In this document: positions 44,906 to 54,355 of the stretch, one piece after another
Numbering within the stretch: the first letter of the stretch is position 1
Layout: each line of letters begins with the position of its first letter
NCBI GenBank assembly: GCA_035514535.1
Contig: DATKAZ010000069.1
Span: forward strand, 1-64,000
Origin: XN24 sp035514535
Lineage (GTDB): Bacteria; Pseudomonadota; Gammaproteobacteria; Steroidobacterales; XN24
Length of the DNA stretch: 64,000 bases
Reading direction: 5' to 3'
The notes under the pieces: generated by a model
Told to the model about the DNA's origin: nothing
Seen by the model: the letters and a program-made list of their open reading frames with translations, nothing else
Databases searched by the model: none
Made by a program: the position numbers and the translations under genes

Positions 44906-46302
44906 GCGGGCTGTCCCCGTCGCGCCGCCGTGGCACAAACAGCCAGCGACGCGAAGAAAGGCACCAGGCGCTCCAGCCAGTCGCCCGGCGTGCCGGGCAG
45001 CCAGTAGAACGCCACCGTGCCGGCGAAGCCGACGGCCATGGCCGTAAACACGCGTGCCGGCGGCAACTCGAAGCCGGCGAGCCTGACGAGCAGCGGCGGT
45101 CCGAAGGCCGCGCCGAGCGCGGTCCACGCGAACAGCACGCGGGCGAAAATCGTCTGCGGCAGCAGCACGGCGACGACCACCGCGAGCAAGCTGATCACCG
45201 CCACGACCAGCCGCGAAATGCGCAGGCTGCCCCGGCCGCGGCGCGGCAGGTCATGGCTGACGGACGAGGCCGCGACCAGCAGCTGGCTGTCGGCAGTGGA
45301 CATGATGGCCGAGAGCACGGCGGCGATCATGATGCCGGACACGACCGGCGCGAACAGCCGGGTCGTGACCTCGAACAGCACCTGTTCATTGGCCAGCAGG
45401 CCGCCGTACAGGGCGCGCGCCGCCAGGCCCACGGTCAGCATTCCCGCATAAATGATCACGGCCCAGGCGATGGCGATGATTTTGCCGTCGCGCAACGCCC
45501 GCGGGTCGCGCAGTGCCATGAAGCGATTCACGACGTGCGGCTGGCCCGGGTAACCGAGGCCGATGCCGAGCGTGCCGAGGACGAAGCCTACGGCCGCGAT
45601 CCCGGCCGTAGGCGGCCCGCCGACCGAAGGTCCATCTGCCGCGAGCGTGGCGAGCACGGCGCCCGGCCCGCCCGCCGCGATCACGGCCGCGAGCGGCAGC
45701 ACGAGCGCCGTCAGGGCCATCACCAGGCCCTGCAGCGTGTCCGTGACGCTCACCGCCCAGAAGCCGCCGAGCAGCGTATACATCAGTACGACGACCGCGC
45801 CGATCATGACGGCGGTGTGCATCTCCAGTTCGAAGGCGCTTGCGAAGGCATTGCCCGCCGCCTGGAACTGCGCCGCGATATAAAAGGTGAACGAGAACAG
45901 CACGACGACCGACGCAAGTATGACGACGCGCCGCGGCCACCCGTCGTGGGGGTCCGGCCCGGCGAGAAATTCCGTCAGCGTAAGCGCCCCGTTTTCACGA
46001 CTGGCACGCATCAGGCGCGGCGCCACCCACAGCCAGTTGATCAGGAAACCCGAGAGCGTCGCCGGGAACAACCACAGCGCCGGCCAGCCCCACAGGTAAG
46101 CCATGCCGCTGACGGCCACCAGCGTCCATGCCGACGACGAGGAAGCCGACGCGCTGATCGCGGCAACCCAGGCGCCGAGTTGGCGCCCGCCAAGGAAGAA
46201 GTCGCCGGTGTCCTGCGTGCGCCGGGTCGCCCACAGCCCGATCGCGACCAACACGACCTTGTAGACCACCAGCGTATAGAGAATGGCCTCTGCCCGGCTC
46301 AT
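44902..46302 (-). CDS. Sodium:solute symporter (PutP-like)
   Basis: A 466-residue SSS-family transporter with about 13 helices. Family features include GDFFLGGRQLGAWVAAISASASSSSAW, the stretch LGTLGIGLGYPGQPHVVNRFMA, and MIAAVLSAIMSTADSQLLVAASSVSHD that contributes the Na+ site. It resembles proline symporters, but substrate is not certain. It is the first gene of a four-gene overlapping operon and is divergent from the DUF885 gene across 129 bases. Confidence 0.88.
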   Translation of the reverse strand: MSRAEAILYTLVVYKVVLVAIGLWATRRTQDTGDFFLGGRQLGAWVAAISASASSSSAWTLVAVSGMAYLWGWPALWLFPATLSGFLINWLWVAPRLMRASRENGALTLTEFLAGPDPHDGWPRRVVILASVVVLFSFTFYIAAQFQAAGNAFASAFELEMHTAVMIGAVVVLMYTLLGGFWAVSVTDTLQGLVMALTALVLPLAAVIAAGGPGAVLATLAADGPSVGGPPTAGIAAVGFVLGTLGIGLGYPGQPHVVNRFMALRDPRALRDGKIIAIAWAVIIYAGMLTVGLAARALYGGLLANEQVLFEVTTRLFAPVVSGIMIAAVLSAIMSTADSQLLVAASSVSHDLPRRGRGSLRISRLVVAVISLLAVVVAVLLPQTIFARVLFAWTALGAAFGPPLLVRLAGFELPPARVFTAMAVGFAGTVAFYWLPGTPGDWLERLVPFFASLAVCATAARRGQPA

Positions 46303-46370
46303 CGCGCCCCCGGATTCGAAGGCCCGGAGTGTAGCAGGGCCGCCGCCGGACCTTGCCGGCGCGGCACGCG

Positions 46371-46400
46371 CTGTCAATGCGCCGCGGCGATACTTAATAT
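46371..46400 (+). promoter_or_regulatory. Candidate promoter of the DUF885 gene
   Basis: CTGTCA (46371-46376) and TAATAT (46395-46400) are spaced by 18 bases, 31 bases ahead of the ATG at 46432. Each hexamer matches four of six consensus positions. Confidence 0.3.
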
Positions 46401-46431
46401 CCACAGACAGTCCGTGCGTGGAGGTCCCGTC

Positions 46432-48201
46432 ATGTATGTCCGTAGCCTGTCCGTCGTGCTGCTGCTGGCGCTGTCCAGTGTATTGAGCGCGCAGGAGACC
46501 AGCTGGGTAGAGCGCAGCAACCGCCATGCCGAGGTGATGATGGCGGTGCGCGGCGCGTTCCAGCCCGAATTTACGTCATTCTTCGGCGTCAGCGATTACG
46601 ACGAACAGGTATTCGACCTCGGTCCGCGGCTCGGCGAGCGATATCGCGCCGCCCTCCGCGAGGCCCGCGCCGAGTTACAGCGGCGCCTGGCCGACGAGCG
46701 CGATGCCAACGTGCGCCAGGACCTCGAGATCATGATCGCCGCAGCGGAGCAGGAAATCGAGGGCAGCGCGCTCGGCGAGAAATACGAGTTGCCCTGGTTC
46801 CCGCTGATGCAAGCCTTGTTCATCGGCCACCGCACGCTGCTGCAACCGCAAGTAGCCGCGGCCCGCCGCTCGGCCGCGCTGGTCCGGCTGCGCCGCTACA
46901 CCGGCCTGGCGGCAGGCAGCGAGTCGATTTTTGCCCAGGCGCGCGCGCGCTTCGAAGAACGCATGGCGGACGAGAACCTGCTCGGCCCGGTGCGGCTCGA
47001 AGTGGAGCAGGCCCTGGCCGACCAGCCGGCGCTGGTGGCGGGCATCCGCCAGCTGTACGAAGAGTTCGGGATGGCGGAAGCCGGGGAAGTTCTCGACGTG
47101 TTCGAACAGCAGGCGGCCGAGTACGCCGCGTGGCAGCGCGAGGTCGTGCTGGCGCGCGCGCGCGACGACTTCCGCCGCCCTGCCGAGCTGTACGCCTTCC
47201 AGCTCAAGAGCGTGGGCGTCGACATCGACCCGCGGCTACTGATGCAACGGGCCCAGGTAAACTTCATGGAGACGCGCGCCGCGATGCAGGCCCTGGCCCC
47301 GGTCGTGGCGGAACAAAAGGGCCTGAAGGTCACAGATTACCGCGACGTTATCCGCGCGCTCAAGCAGGAACAGCTTGGCACGGACGAGATTGAGCCCTAC
47401 TACCGTGAGCAGGTGATCCCGGAGCTCGAGCGGCTGATCGCCGAGCACGGCATCGTCGAGCTGCCCGGCCGGCCGATGATCATGCGCCTCGCCAGCGCCG
47501 CCGAGACCGCCGCGCAACCGGCGCCCCACATGCAGCCTCCGCCGCTGGTGAACAATACCGGCCAGATGGGCCAGTTCGTGCTGCCGCTGGGTAACCCCGG
47601 CATCGCCGGCGAGGTTGACTCGAACTACGACGACTTCAATTACCCGGCGGTCGCCTGGACCCTGACGGCGCATGAGGGTCGGCCCGGCCACGAACTGCAG
47701 TTCACCGCAATGGTCGAGCGCGGCGTGAGCCTGGCGCGCAGCCTGTTCGCCTTCAACAGCGCCAACGTCGAGGGCTGGGCACTGTACGCCGAGGCGGAGA
47801 TGGTTCCCTACGAGCCGCTCGAGGGACAACTGATCGCCCTGCAGTTCCGCCTGATGCGGGCGGCCCGGGCAATGCTCGATCCGATGCTCAACCTCGAGCT
47901 CATCAGTCGCGCCGAAGCAGAGCGCGTCTTGCGCGAGGAAGTCGTGCTGTCGGCACCGATGACGCGCCAGGAACTCGACCGCTACACTTTCCGCTCGCCC
48001 GGCCAGGCCACCAGCTATTTCTACGGTTACAGCCGCATCCTCGAGATGCGCGCCGAGACGGAACTCGCGCTGGGCGAGCGTTTCGACCGCCTCGAGTTCA
48101 ACAATTTCCTGCTCGACCAGGGCTTGTTGCCCCTGGACCTGCTGGCCGAGATCGTGCGCACCGGGTTCGTGCCGGCTCAGAGGGCAAAGGCGCGTCCTTG
48201 A
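46432..48201 (+). CDS. Secreted DUF885 metallopeptidase-like protein
   Basis: A 589-residue precursor with a short signal peptide (MYVRSLSVVLLLALSSVLSA). The DUF885 core has the zinc-site motif HEGRPGHEL at 414-422 and the downstream NVEGWALYAEAEM that supplies another ligand. Helical structure dominates, as in M32/DUF885-type peptidases. It probably cleaves peptides in the periplasm; specificity is unknown. GGAGG lies seven bases before the ATG at 46432; the much longer open frame upstream is antisense to the symporter and is not used. Confidence 0.88.
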   Translation: MYVRSLSVVLLLALSSVLSAQETSWVERSNRHAEVMMAVRGAFQPEFTSFFGVSDYDEQVFDLGPRLGERYRAALREARAELQRRLADERDANVRQDLEIMIAAAEQEIEGSALGEKYELPWFPLMQALFIGHRTLLQPQVAAARRSAALVRLRRYTGLAAGSESIFAQARARFEERMADENLLGPVRLEVEQALADQPALVAGIRQLYEEFGMAEAGEVLDVFEQQAAEYAAWQREVVLARARDDFRRPAELYAFQLKSVGVDIDPRLLMQRAQVNFMETRAAMQALAPVVAEQKGLKVTDYRDVIRALKQEQLGTDEIEPYYREQVIPELERLIAEHGIVELPGRPMIMRLASAAETAAQPAPHMQPPPLVNNTGQMGQFVLPLGNPGIAGEVDSNYDDFNYPAVAWTLTAHEGRPGHELQFTAMVERGVSLARSLFAFNSANVEGWALYAEAEMVPYEPLEGQLIALQFRLMRAARAMLDPMLNLELISRAEAERVLREEVVLSAPMTRQELDRYTFRSPGQATSYFYGYSRILEMRAETELALGERFDRLEFNNFLLDQGLLPLDLLAEIVRTGFVPAQRAKARP

Positions 48202-48214
48202 CCTGCCGCAGCCG

Positions 48215-51200
48215 ATGAATCACGTCCCGGGTGACGGCTGGCGTTTCTGGATCGACCGGGGCGGAACGTTCACCGACATCGTCGCGCGCCGTCCCGACGG
48301 CCGCCTCGAGACGCTGAAACTGCTCTCCGAGGCGCCGGAGCGCTACACGGATGCCGGCATCGAGGGCATGCGCCGCCTGCTGGGCCTGGCGGATGCGACA
48401 CAGCTCGCGGATGCGGCAATCGACGTCGTGCGCATGGGCACGACGGTGGCGACCAACGCGTTGCTGGAGCGGCGTGGCGAGCCCACCGCGCTGGTCATCA
48501 CGCGCGGCCTCGGCGACGCGCTCCTCATCGGCACTCAGCAACGTCCGCGGCTGTTCGATCTCGACATTCGCCTGCCGTCACCGCTTTATACACACGTCAT
48601 CGAGGCCGATGAGCGACTCTCCGCCGACGGCCGCGTGCTGCGCCCGCTCGACGAGGCGGCGCTCGCGGCCGCACTGCAGACCGCACGCGAGACCGGCTTC
48701 GCGGCCGTCGCGATCGCCCTGCTGCACGGCTATCGCCATCCTGCGCACGAGCGCGCGGCCGCCGCCCTGGCACGCGCCGCGGGCTTCGCGCAAGTGTCGG
48801 TCTCGCACGAGGTGAGCCCGCTCGCGCGCCTCGTGCCGCGCGGCGAAACCACGGTCGCGGATGCCTACCTGTCACCGGTGCTCGGGCGCTACGTGCGGCG
48901 CCTGCGCGCACCGCTGCCCGACACGCGCATCCTGTTCATGCAGAGCAATGGCGGGCTCGCCGAGGCCGAGCGCTTCCGCGGCCGCGACAGCGTGTTGTCG
49001 GGCCCCGCGGGCGGGGTGGTGGGAATGGCCGCGGCGGGGCTGCGGGCCGGCTGCGAGCGGCTGATCGGCTTCGACATGGGCGGCACTTCGACCGATGTCT
49101 GCCTGTACGAGGGCGAGTTCGAGCGCAGCCAGGACAATCGCGTCGCGGGCGTGCGGCTGCAGGCGCCGATGCTGTTGATCCACACCGTGGCGGCTGGCGG
49201 CGGCTCGATCCTCACGTTCGCCGACGGGAGGTTCCAGGTCGGCCCGGCGTCAGCCGGCGCGGACCCCGGACCGGCCTGCTACGGCCTGGGCGGCCCGGCG
49301 ACCGTGACGGACGCGAATCTCGTGCTGGGCCGGCTGCAGGCCGCGGCGGTGCCCGCGGTGTTCGGGCCGGGTGGCGATCGGCCGCTGGACGCCGCGGCGG
49401 CCGGCGCCCGCCTCGGCGCGATCGCGGCGGAGGTGGCGGCCGCAGGCCAGCCGGGGATGAGCGTCGAGAGCGTCGCCGCCGGCTTCCTCGAGATCGCCGT
49501 CGAGCGCATGGCGCGCGCAGTGAAACATGTCTCGGTGCGGCGCGGTGCGGATCCCGCCGCCTTCACGCTGTGCGCCTTTGGCGGCGCCGCGGGGCAGCAC
49601 GCCTGCGACGTCGCCGACGCTCTCGAGATCCGCACCGTGCTGCTGCCGCCGCTCGCCGGCGTGCTTTCCGCCTGGGGCATCGGCCTCGCCGACCTGGTGG
49701 AGTTGCGCCAGGCGTCCGTACAGGCGGTACTCGATAGCGCAGTGCTGGCGCGCGCGGCAGAACGGCTCGACGAACTGGCGGCAGCGGCGGCCGATGCGCT
49801 GGCGGCGCAGGCGGTGCCCCGCGCCGAGATCACTGTCGCGCGACGGCTGCGGCTGCGCTACGAGGGCAGCGACACCACGCTGGAGCTGCCGCTCGACGCC
49901 GAAGAGGCGGTGCGCAAGGCGTTCGCGGCCGCCCACGAGCGACGCTTCGGCTTTGCTTCGCCGCACCGCGTCGTCCTCGAGTCGGTGGAGGCGGAGGCGC
50001 GCGGCGGCGGGCGCCTGCCCGGCGAGGCGCTCGTGCCGGACGGTGCGGCCGCGGCGCGCTCCACCTGTCGTGCCTGGCTCGACGGCGGCTGGCGTGACGT
50101 ACCCCTGGTGCCGCGCGCGGCACTGCGGCCCGGCGAGCGGCTGAATGGGCCGGCGTTGATCCCCGAGACCAACGCGACGACCTGGCTGGCGCCGGGATGG
50201 CGCGCGCAGGCGGATGCGCTGGGCAACCTGGTGTTGCGCCGCCCGGCGCGCCGACGCTCGCGCAAGTCATCCACCCGCTCGGACCCCGTGCTGCTCGAAG
50301 TGTTCAACAATCGCTTCATGCATGTCGCGGAACAGATGGGTGCGGTGCTGCAGAACACCGCCAGCTCGGTGAATATCAAGGAGCGACTCGACTATTCCTG
50401 CGCGGTGTTCGACCCCGCCGGCGGCCTGGTCGCGAATGCCCCGCATATGCCCGTGCATCTCGGCTCGATGGGTGAGAGCGTGCGCGCCGTCATGGCACGC
50501 TTCGGCACCGCCATGCGGCCGGGAGACAGCTTTGTGCTGAACGATCCCTACGAAGGGGGCACGCACCTGCCGGACATCACGGTCGTGACGCCGTACTTCG
50601 GCGCCGCCGAGCGCCCGGCCCTGTACGTCGCCTCGCGCGCGCATCACGCTGATATCGGCGGCCGCACGCCGGGCTCGATGCCTGCCGACAGCCGCCACAT
50701 CGACGAGGAAGGCATACTCATCAAGGGCCTGCGCCTGGTGTGCGCGGGAGAATTCGATGAAGCGTCGATGCGCGCGCTGCTGGCCGGCGGCCGCTGGCCG
50801 GCCCGCAGTCCGGACCAGAATGTCGCCGACCTGCGCGCGCAACTCGCGGCGAATCGCCGCGGCCTCGAGGCGCTGGAGCGGATGATGGCCGAGTTCGGGC
50901 CGGCGGTCGTGCAGGCCTACATGGGGCACATCCAGCGCAACGCCACGGCCGCGGTCGGCGATGTACTCGCCACGCTCTCCGACGGCCGCTTCGAGTGGCG
51001 TATGGACGGCGGCGAAACCGTCCGCGTCGAGATTCGCGTCGACCGGGCGGCACGCCGCGCCATCGTGGATTTCACCGGCACGTCGGCGCAATCCGCCGGT
51101 AACCTCAACGCGCCCGCGGCCGTCTGCCGGGCGGCCGTGCTGTACGCGTTCCGCTGCCTCGTACAACGCGACATCCCGTTGAACGAGGGTTGCCTGGCGC

Positions 51201-51808
51201 CGCTCGAGCTGCGCATCCCCGCGGGCAGCCTGCTGAATCCACGCTGGCCGGCGGCGGTGGCCGGTGGCAATGTCGAGACCTCGCAATGCATCGTGGATGC
51301 ATTGTTCGGCGCCCTCGGCGTCGTCGCCGCGGCGCAGGGCACGATGAACAATCTCAGCTTCGGCAATGCACGCCACCAGTACTACGAGACCCTGTGTGGC
51401 GGCGCCGGGGCCGGGGCGGGGTTCGACGGCGCGTCCGCGGTCCACACGCACATGACCAACAGCCGGCTCACCGACCCGGAGATTCTCGAGTTGCGCCATC
51501 CGGTGCGAGTCGAGTCCTTTGCGGTGCGGCGCGGCTCGGGCGGCGACGGCCGGCATCGGGGCGGCGACGGCGTCGTGCGCCGCCTCGTGTTCACCGAAGC
51601 CGTCAGTGCCGCGCTGATTTCCAATCGCCGCCTCGTGCCGCCGTTCGGCCTGGCCGGCGGTGACGCCGGCCGGCCGGGCTGCAACCGCGTGATCCGCGCC
51701 GACGGCGAGGTGGAAATCCTGCCCGGCAACGCGGCGGCCGAGCTTGCACCGGGCGATGCGCTGGAGATCGCCACGCCGGGCGGAGGCGGCTTCGGGTCGC
51801 CTCCGTGA
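48215..51808 (+). CDS. 5-oxoprolinase (fused hydantoinase A/B)
   Basis: A 1197-residue ATP-dependent enzyme that opens 5-oxoproline to glutamate. Residues 1 to about 690 are the HyuA half: RGGTFTDIVARRPDG, GTTVATNALLERRG, the ATP-site FDMGGTSTDVCLY and AGADPGPACYG. Residues about 700-1190 are the HyuB half: EVFNNRFMHVAEQMG, SCAVFDPAGGLVANAPHMPV, NDPYEGGTHLPDITVV, RAHHADIGG and GSGGDGRHRGGDGVVR. The two halves are separate genes in many bacteria; the fusion is typical of OplA. A gamma-glutamylcyclotransferase gene, which makes its substrate, lies nearby on the other strand. Confidence 0.93.
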   Translation: MNHVPGDGWRFWIDRGGTFTDIVARRPDGRLETLKLLSEAPERYTDAGIEGMRRLLGLADATQLADAAIDVVRMGTTVATNALLERRGEPTALVITRGLGDALLIGTQQRPRLFDLDIRLPSPLYTHVIEADERLSADGRVLRPLDEAALAAALQTARETGFAAVAIALLHGYRHPAHERAAAALARAAGFAQVSVSHEVSPLARLVPRGETTVADAYLSPVLGRYVRRLRAPLPDTRILFMQSNGGLAEAERFRGRDSVLSGPAGGVVGMAAAGLRAGCERLIGFDMGGTSTDVCLYEGEFERSQDNRVAGVRLQAPMLLIHTVAAGGGSILTFADGRFQVGPASAGADPGPACYGLGGPATVTDANLVLGRLQAAAVPAVFGPGGDRPLDAAAAGARLGAIAAEVAAAGQPGMSVESVAAGFLEIAVERMARAVKHVSVRRGADPAAFTLCAFGGAAGQHACDVADALEIRTVLLPPLAGVLSAWGIGLADLVELRQASVQAVLDSAVLARAAERLDELAAAAADALAAQAVPRAEITVARRLRLRYEGSDTTLELPLDAEEAVRKAFAAAHERRFGFASPHRVVLESVEAEARGGGRLPGEALVPDGAAAARSTCRAWLDGGWRDVPLVPRAALRPGERLNGPALIPETNATTWLAPGWRAQADALGNLVLRRPARRRSRKSSTRSDPVLLEVFNNRFMHVAEQMGAVLQNTASSVNIKERLDYSCAVFDPAGGLVANAPHMPVHLGSMGESVRAVMARFGTAMRPGDSFVLNDPYEGGTHLPDITVVTPYFGAAERPALYVASRAHHADIGGRTPGSMPADSRHIDEEGILIKGLRLVCAGEFDEASMRALLAGGRWPARSPDQNVADLRAQLAANRRGLEALERMMAEFGPAVVQAYMGHIQRNATAAVGDVLATLSDGRFEWRMDGGETVRVEIRVDRAARRAIVDFTGTSAQSAGNLNAPAAVCRAAVLYAFRCLVQRDIPLNEGCLAPLELRIPAGSLLNPRWPAAVAGGNVETSQCIVDALFGALGVVAAAQGTMNNLSFGNARHQYYETLCGGAGAGAGFDGASAVHTHMTNSRLTDPEILELRHPVRVESFAVRRGSGGDGRHRGGDGVVRRLVFTEAVSAALISNRRLVPPFGLAGGDAGRPGCNRVIRADGEVEILPGNAAAELAPGDALEIATPGGGGFGSPP

Positions 51809-51852
51809 CTTTGCTCACGGTCCCAGCGGACGATACTTGCTAGCGTGCGGTC

Positions 51853-52164
51853 ATGGAACACGCAAGTCCGGCGGGACGCCAGCATTGGGATCCGTACGCG
51901 GTGTGGCAAATTCTGCTGCACAGCCACCCGGTGCACATCGAGGATCCGTCCGGCTCCTGCGGCCACATCGATCGTGACACGCTGGTCGAGTTCTGCGAGG
52001 CGATCGCGGACTACCCGGATTTTCTCCAGGATGTCCTGCTCCTCATCGCCCATGCGGAAGGTCTCGCTGCGGCCGTGAGCGCGCTTGACAGCGCCATCCG
52101 GGAACACCTCGCGGCCGCCGCCGCGCAACCGCCGGCCTGCGTCGCAGGCGAGCGGGCGCGCTAG
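51853..52164 (+). CDS. Unknown 103-residue protein
   Basis: A small soluble protein with helical segments (DTLVEFCEAIADYPDFLQDV and LLLIAHAEGLAAAVSALDSA) and an N-terminal YAVWQILLHSHPVHI. Three cysteines are present (two in GSC/EFC and one in PPAC). No family is recognised. It lies 44 bases after the oxoprolinase gene, and its TAG stop shares CTAG with the stop of the convergent cyclotransferase gene. Confidence 0.6.
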   Translation: MEHASPAGRQHWDPYAVWQILLHSHPVHIEDPSGSCGHIDRDTLVEFCEAIADYPDFLQDVLLLIAHAEGLAAAVSALDSAIREHLAAAAAQPPACVAGERAR

Positions 52165-52688
52165 GTCCCCTGCGCCGCTTCCTGATCGATTACCGCGAGT
52201 GCGATGGCGGCCCGCGCGCGATCCGGATCGGCGGCGACCGGCACGGTCTCGAGCCAGCGTCGATGAGCCTGCGGCAGCCCCTGGAGCGCCGCGCCCGCCC
52301 GGATGAGCGCCACGTACCAGTCCCAGGGCAGCAAGCCGTCCTGGATCTCCGCCGGCTCGGCGCGCCAACCGAGCGCCGTGAGCGGGCCGGCCGTCGTCTC
52401 GATGAGCAGTTCTTCCGCCCGGTAGCCGGCGCCCGCGGCACCCAGCCGCTCGAGGTCCTGGATCTGCACCCTGTAAAGGACGCCCGGCAGCCGATCGGTC
52501 GCCGCCCCCGTCCGCCAGGCGTTCGAGCGACCGGCGCCGTCGCGGCCGCGCTTGTGGAACGCGATCCGGTGAGCGGGAAGTTCGCCGGGGCCGATCCGGA
52601 TCGCATCGGGTATGCGGCGTCGCAGCCAGCCCGGATGGATGTTCGCCCCGTAGGCGAAATAGGGAATGCTGCCGCCGGGTCTCGTCAC
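52161..52688 (-). CDS. Gamma-glutamylcyclotransferase-like protein
   Basis: A 175-residue protein of the GGCT fold: PYFAYGANIHPG near the N-terminus gives the substrate-binding YGAN loop (13-16), followed by HRIAFHKRGRDGAGRSNAW and LPGVLYRVQIQDLERL, and an acidic region YRAEELLIET that contains the likely catalytic Glu. Such enzymes release 5-oxoproline from gamma-glutamyl amines or glutathione. GTG at 52688 overlaps the sheath gene stop (GTGA), so it is co-translated with a sheath-like protein. The usual mature length (about 150-190) is matched. Confidence 0.85.
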   Translation of the reverse strand: MTRPGGSIPYFAYGANIHPGWLRRRIPDAIRIGPGELPAHRIAFHKRGRDGAGRSNAWRTGAATDRLPGVLYRVQIQDLERLGAAGAGYRAEELLIETTAGPLTALGWRAEPAEIQDGLLPWDWYVALIRAGAALQGLPQAHRRWLETVPVAADPDRARAAIALAVIDQEAAQGT

Positions 52689-54298
52689 CCGGCCTCCAGG
52701 CCGATCCCTGGTAACCCGGTTGCGGTCTCCTCCGCCTGCTCCGCCGCTTTCGCCAGGGGCGCGTCGTGCCCGCGCATGGGTTGTGTAATCGCCCAGCGCT
52801 CGGCCGACACCGGCGCCAGGCGCGCGCCATGCAGCCCCTGGCTCACCCGGTAGATGATGAACTCCCCGGGCTGGCGAGGGGCGAATCCGACGGTGAATTC
52901 GACCCGCATCGGCCGGTGCGGCGCCGCTACCTCGTTGACGTCGACAAACCATGCCGTGCCCGGATCGCCCGCAAGTCGCCCCGAGAAACGCAGCGATTCG
53001 AGCCAGCCGCTCAGCTGGCCGTGCAGCCTCCTGGCGAGGTCCGGGCCGGGCGGCTCGAACACGACCCAGCGGGTGCCCTGCAGCAGGGTCCGCTCGATCG
53101 ACAGCGCGAGGCGGCGCGCGGCGATCGAACGCCATTCCTGCACCGGGCACTCCGCCGAAACGAGCGTGCGGTCGCCATCGAGGACGAAACGCCCGCCGCG
53201 GCCTCGCGCGATCACGTTGATGCCGGCCGCCTGCAGCCGACGGCGCGCGTCGGGTGCCACTTCGGAGACCGGCCTGAACTGAGCGCCCAGCAAGGGTTCC
53301 GCGTCAGCGGGTGCGCGTGCCAGCGCGCCGGCCACCGCGCCGATGGGCGACCGGCTCTGGTTGCGCGCGTCGCCGGCCAGCGGCGGGAACACGACGATCG
53401 CGTTCTCGCCGGCGATGTTCAACTGCTGCAGCCACGCGAGTGCCGCATCCGAGTCGCGCGCGGCGGACGGGGGCTCGAGCAGCAGCATCGCCCCCCGCTT
53501 GCGGCTGTAGCGCAGCGCGGCGAGCAACAGCGTCGGCCCTGCAATGCGCCCGTCCAGCCCGGGCGGCAGGCAGAGGAAGTCGATCGGCCCGACGGCATCC
53601 AGTGCAAACAGTCCGCTGCCGTGCACCGACGACCCTACGAGATCGTAGTCGGTCAGCATCGTCCCGTCGGCACCGTCGTCGGCCGCTTCGACCCAGGCCA
53701 CAGGATATCCCGGCGAAGTGCTGATCGTCGCCGCGGGCCGGCTCGGCGGCGTGGCACCGCGCACGCGCGCGAGGCGCGACTCGAGCAGGACGTCGGCGAC
53801 ATAACGCTCGGACGATGGCAGCAAAGAGAGTCGCGCGTAGATCTCCTGGTCAGCGACGCGTTCCGTGCCGGGCGCGCGCAGTCGCTGGATCACCAGGTTG
53901 AACGTCAGGTCGTCCGACGGCGCGATCTGGTCATAGTCGACCGATGCCCGCAGGAACTCGTGCCGGCCGGGGCTGAGCGCCTCGAGCACCAGCACGCCCT
54001 CCCGGGCCGGCAGGTGAATCGTGGCCGGCCGCGCGCCGTTCGCCACCCTGACCACCGCGGCACGCTCGCCGCCCGCGAGAAAGAAATCATGGATGCAGGA
54101 CTGCAGCGGCAGGTCCATCCCGGCGACGCCGAAATGCCGCTCGAACTCCGCGAGACTCTCGATGACGACGGCTTCGTTCAACGGCCCGCGCGGTGCCGCG
54201 CCGACGAAGGCTGCGAGTCCCGCGGGGGACACGTCGAGCGTCGTCTCACGACCGGGCATCTCTTCGACCAGGATCCCGGGGGTGAGACTGTCAGCCAT
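52685..54298 (-). CDS. Phage-type contractile tail sheath-like protein, orphan
   Basis: A 537-residue protein with the layout of tail sheath subunits: N-terminal SLTPGILVEEMPGRETTLDV and VSPAGLAAFVGAAPRGPLNE, an inserted variable middle (about 120-330), and a C-terminal sheath core with INVIARGRGGRFVLDGDRTL, AARRLALSIERTLLQGTRWVVFEP and PMRVEFTVGFAPRQPGEFIIYRV. Sheath subunits contract to drive a tube in phage tails, R-type bacteriocins and injection systems. No tube, baseplate or other tail gene lies within the window, so the role here is unclear. GGAG lies seven bases before the ATG. It is followed by the cyclotransferase gene via GTGA overlap. Confidence 0.85.
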   Translation of the reverse strand: MADSLTPGILVEEMPGRETTLDVSPAGLAAFVGAAPRGPLNEAVVIESLAEFERHFGVAGMDLPLQSCIHDFFLAGGERAAVVRVANGARPATIHLPAREGVLVLEALSPGRHEFLRASVDYDQIAPSDDLTFNLVIQRLRAPGTERVADQEIYARLSLLPSSERYVADVLLESRLARVRGATPPSRPAATISTSPGYPVAWVEAADDGADGTMLTDYDLVGSSVHGSGLFALDAVGPIDFLCLPPGLDGRIAGPTLLLAALRYSRKRGAMLLLEPPSAARDSDAALAWLQQLNIAGENAIVVFPPLAGDARNQSRSPIGAVAGALARAPADAEPLLGAQFRPVSEVAPDARRRLQAAGINVIARGRGGRFVLDGDRTLVSAECPVQEWRSIAARRLALSIERTLLQGTRWVVFEPPGPDLARRLHGQLSGWLESLRFSGRLAGDPGTAWFVDVNEVAAPHRPMRVEFTVGFAPRQPGEFIIYRVSQGLHGARLAPVSAERWAITQPMRGHDAPLAKAAEQAEETATGLPGIGLEAG

Positions 54299-54355
54299 AG
54301 TGTGCTCCGGCAGGACGGGACGACGGGACGTGCGCGGCCAAGGCTATCAGCGCGC

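Noticed and set aside
44746..46431. Very long N-terminal extension in frame with the DUF885 gene
   Set aside because: It is antisense to the symporter, has low-complexity composition, and the signal peptide and ribosome site sit at 46432.
52685..54298. Prophage or tail-bacteriocin locus
   Set aside because: Only a sheath-like gene is present; no integrase, capsid, tube, baseplate, lysis or regulator genes and no attachment repeats were seen around it.
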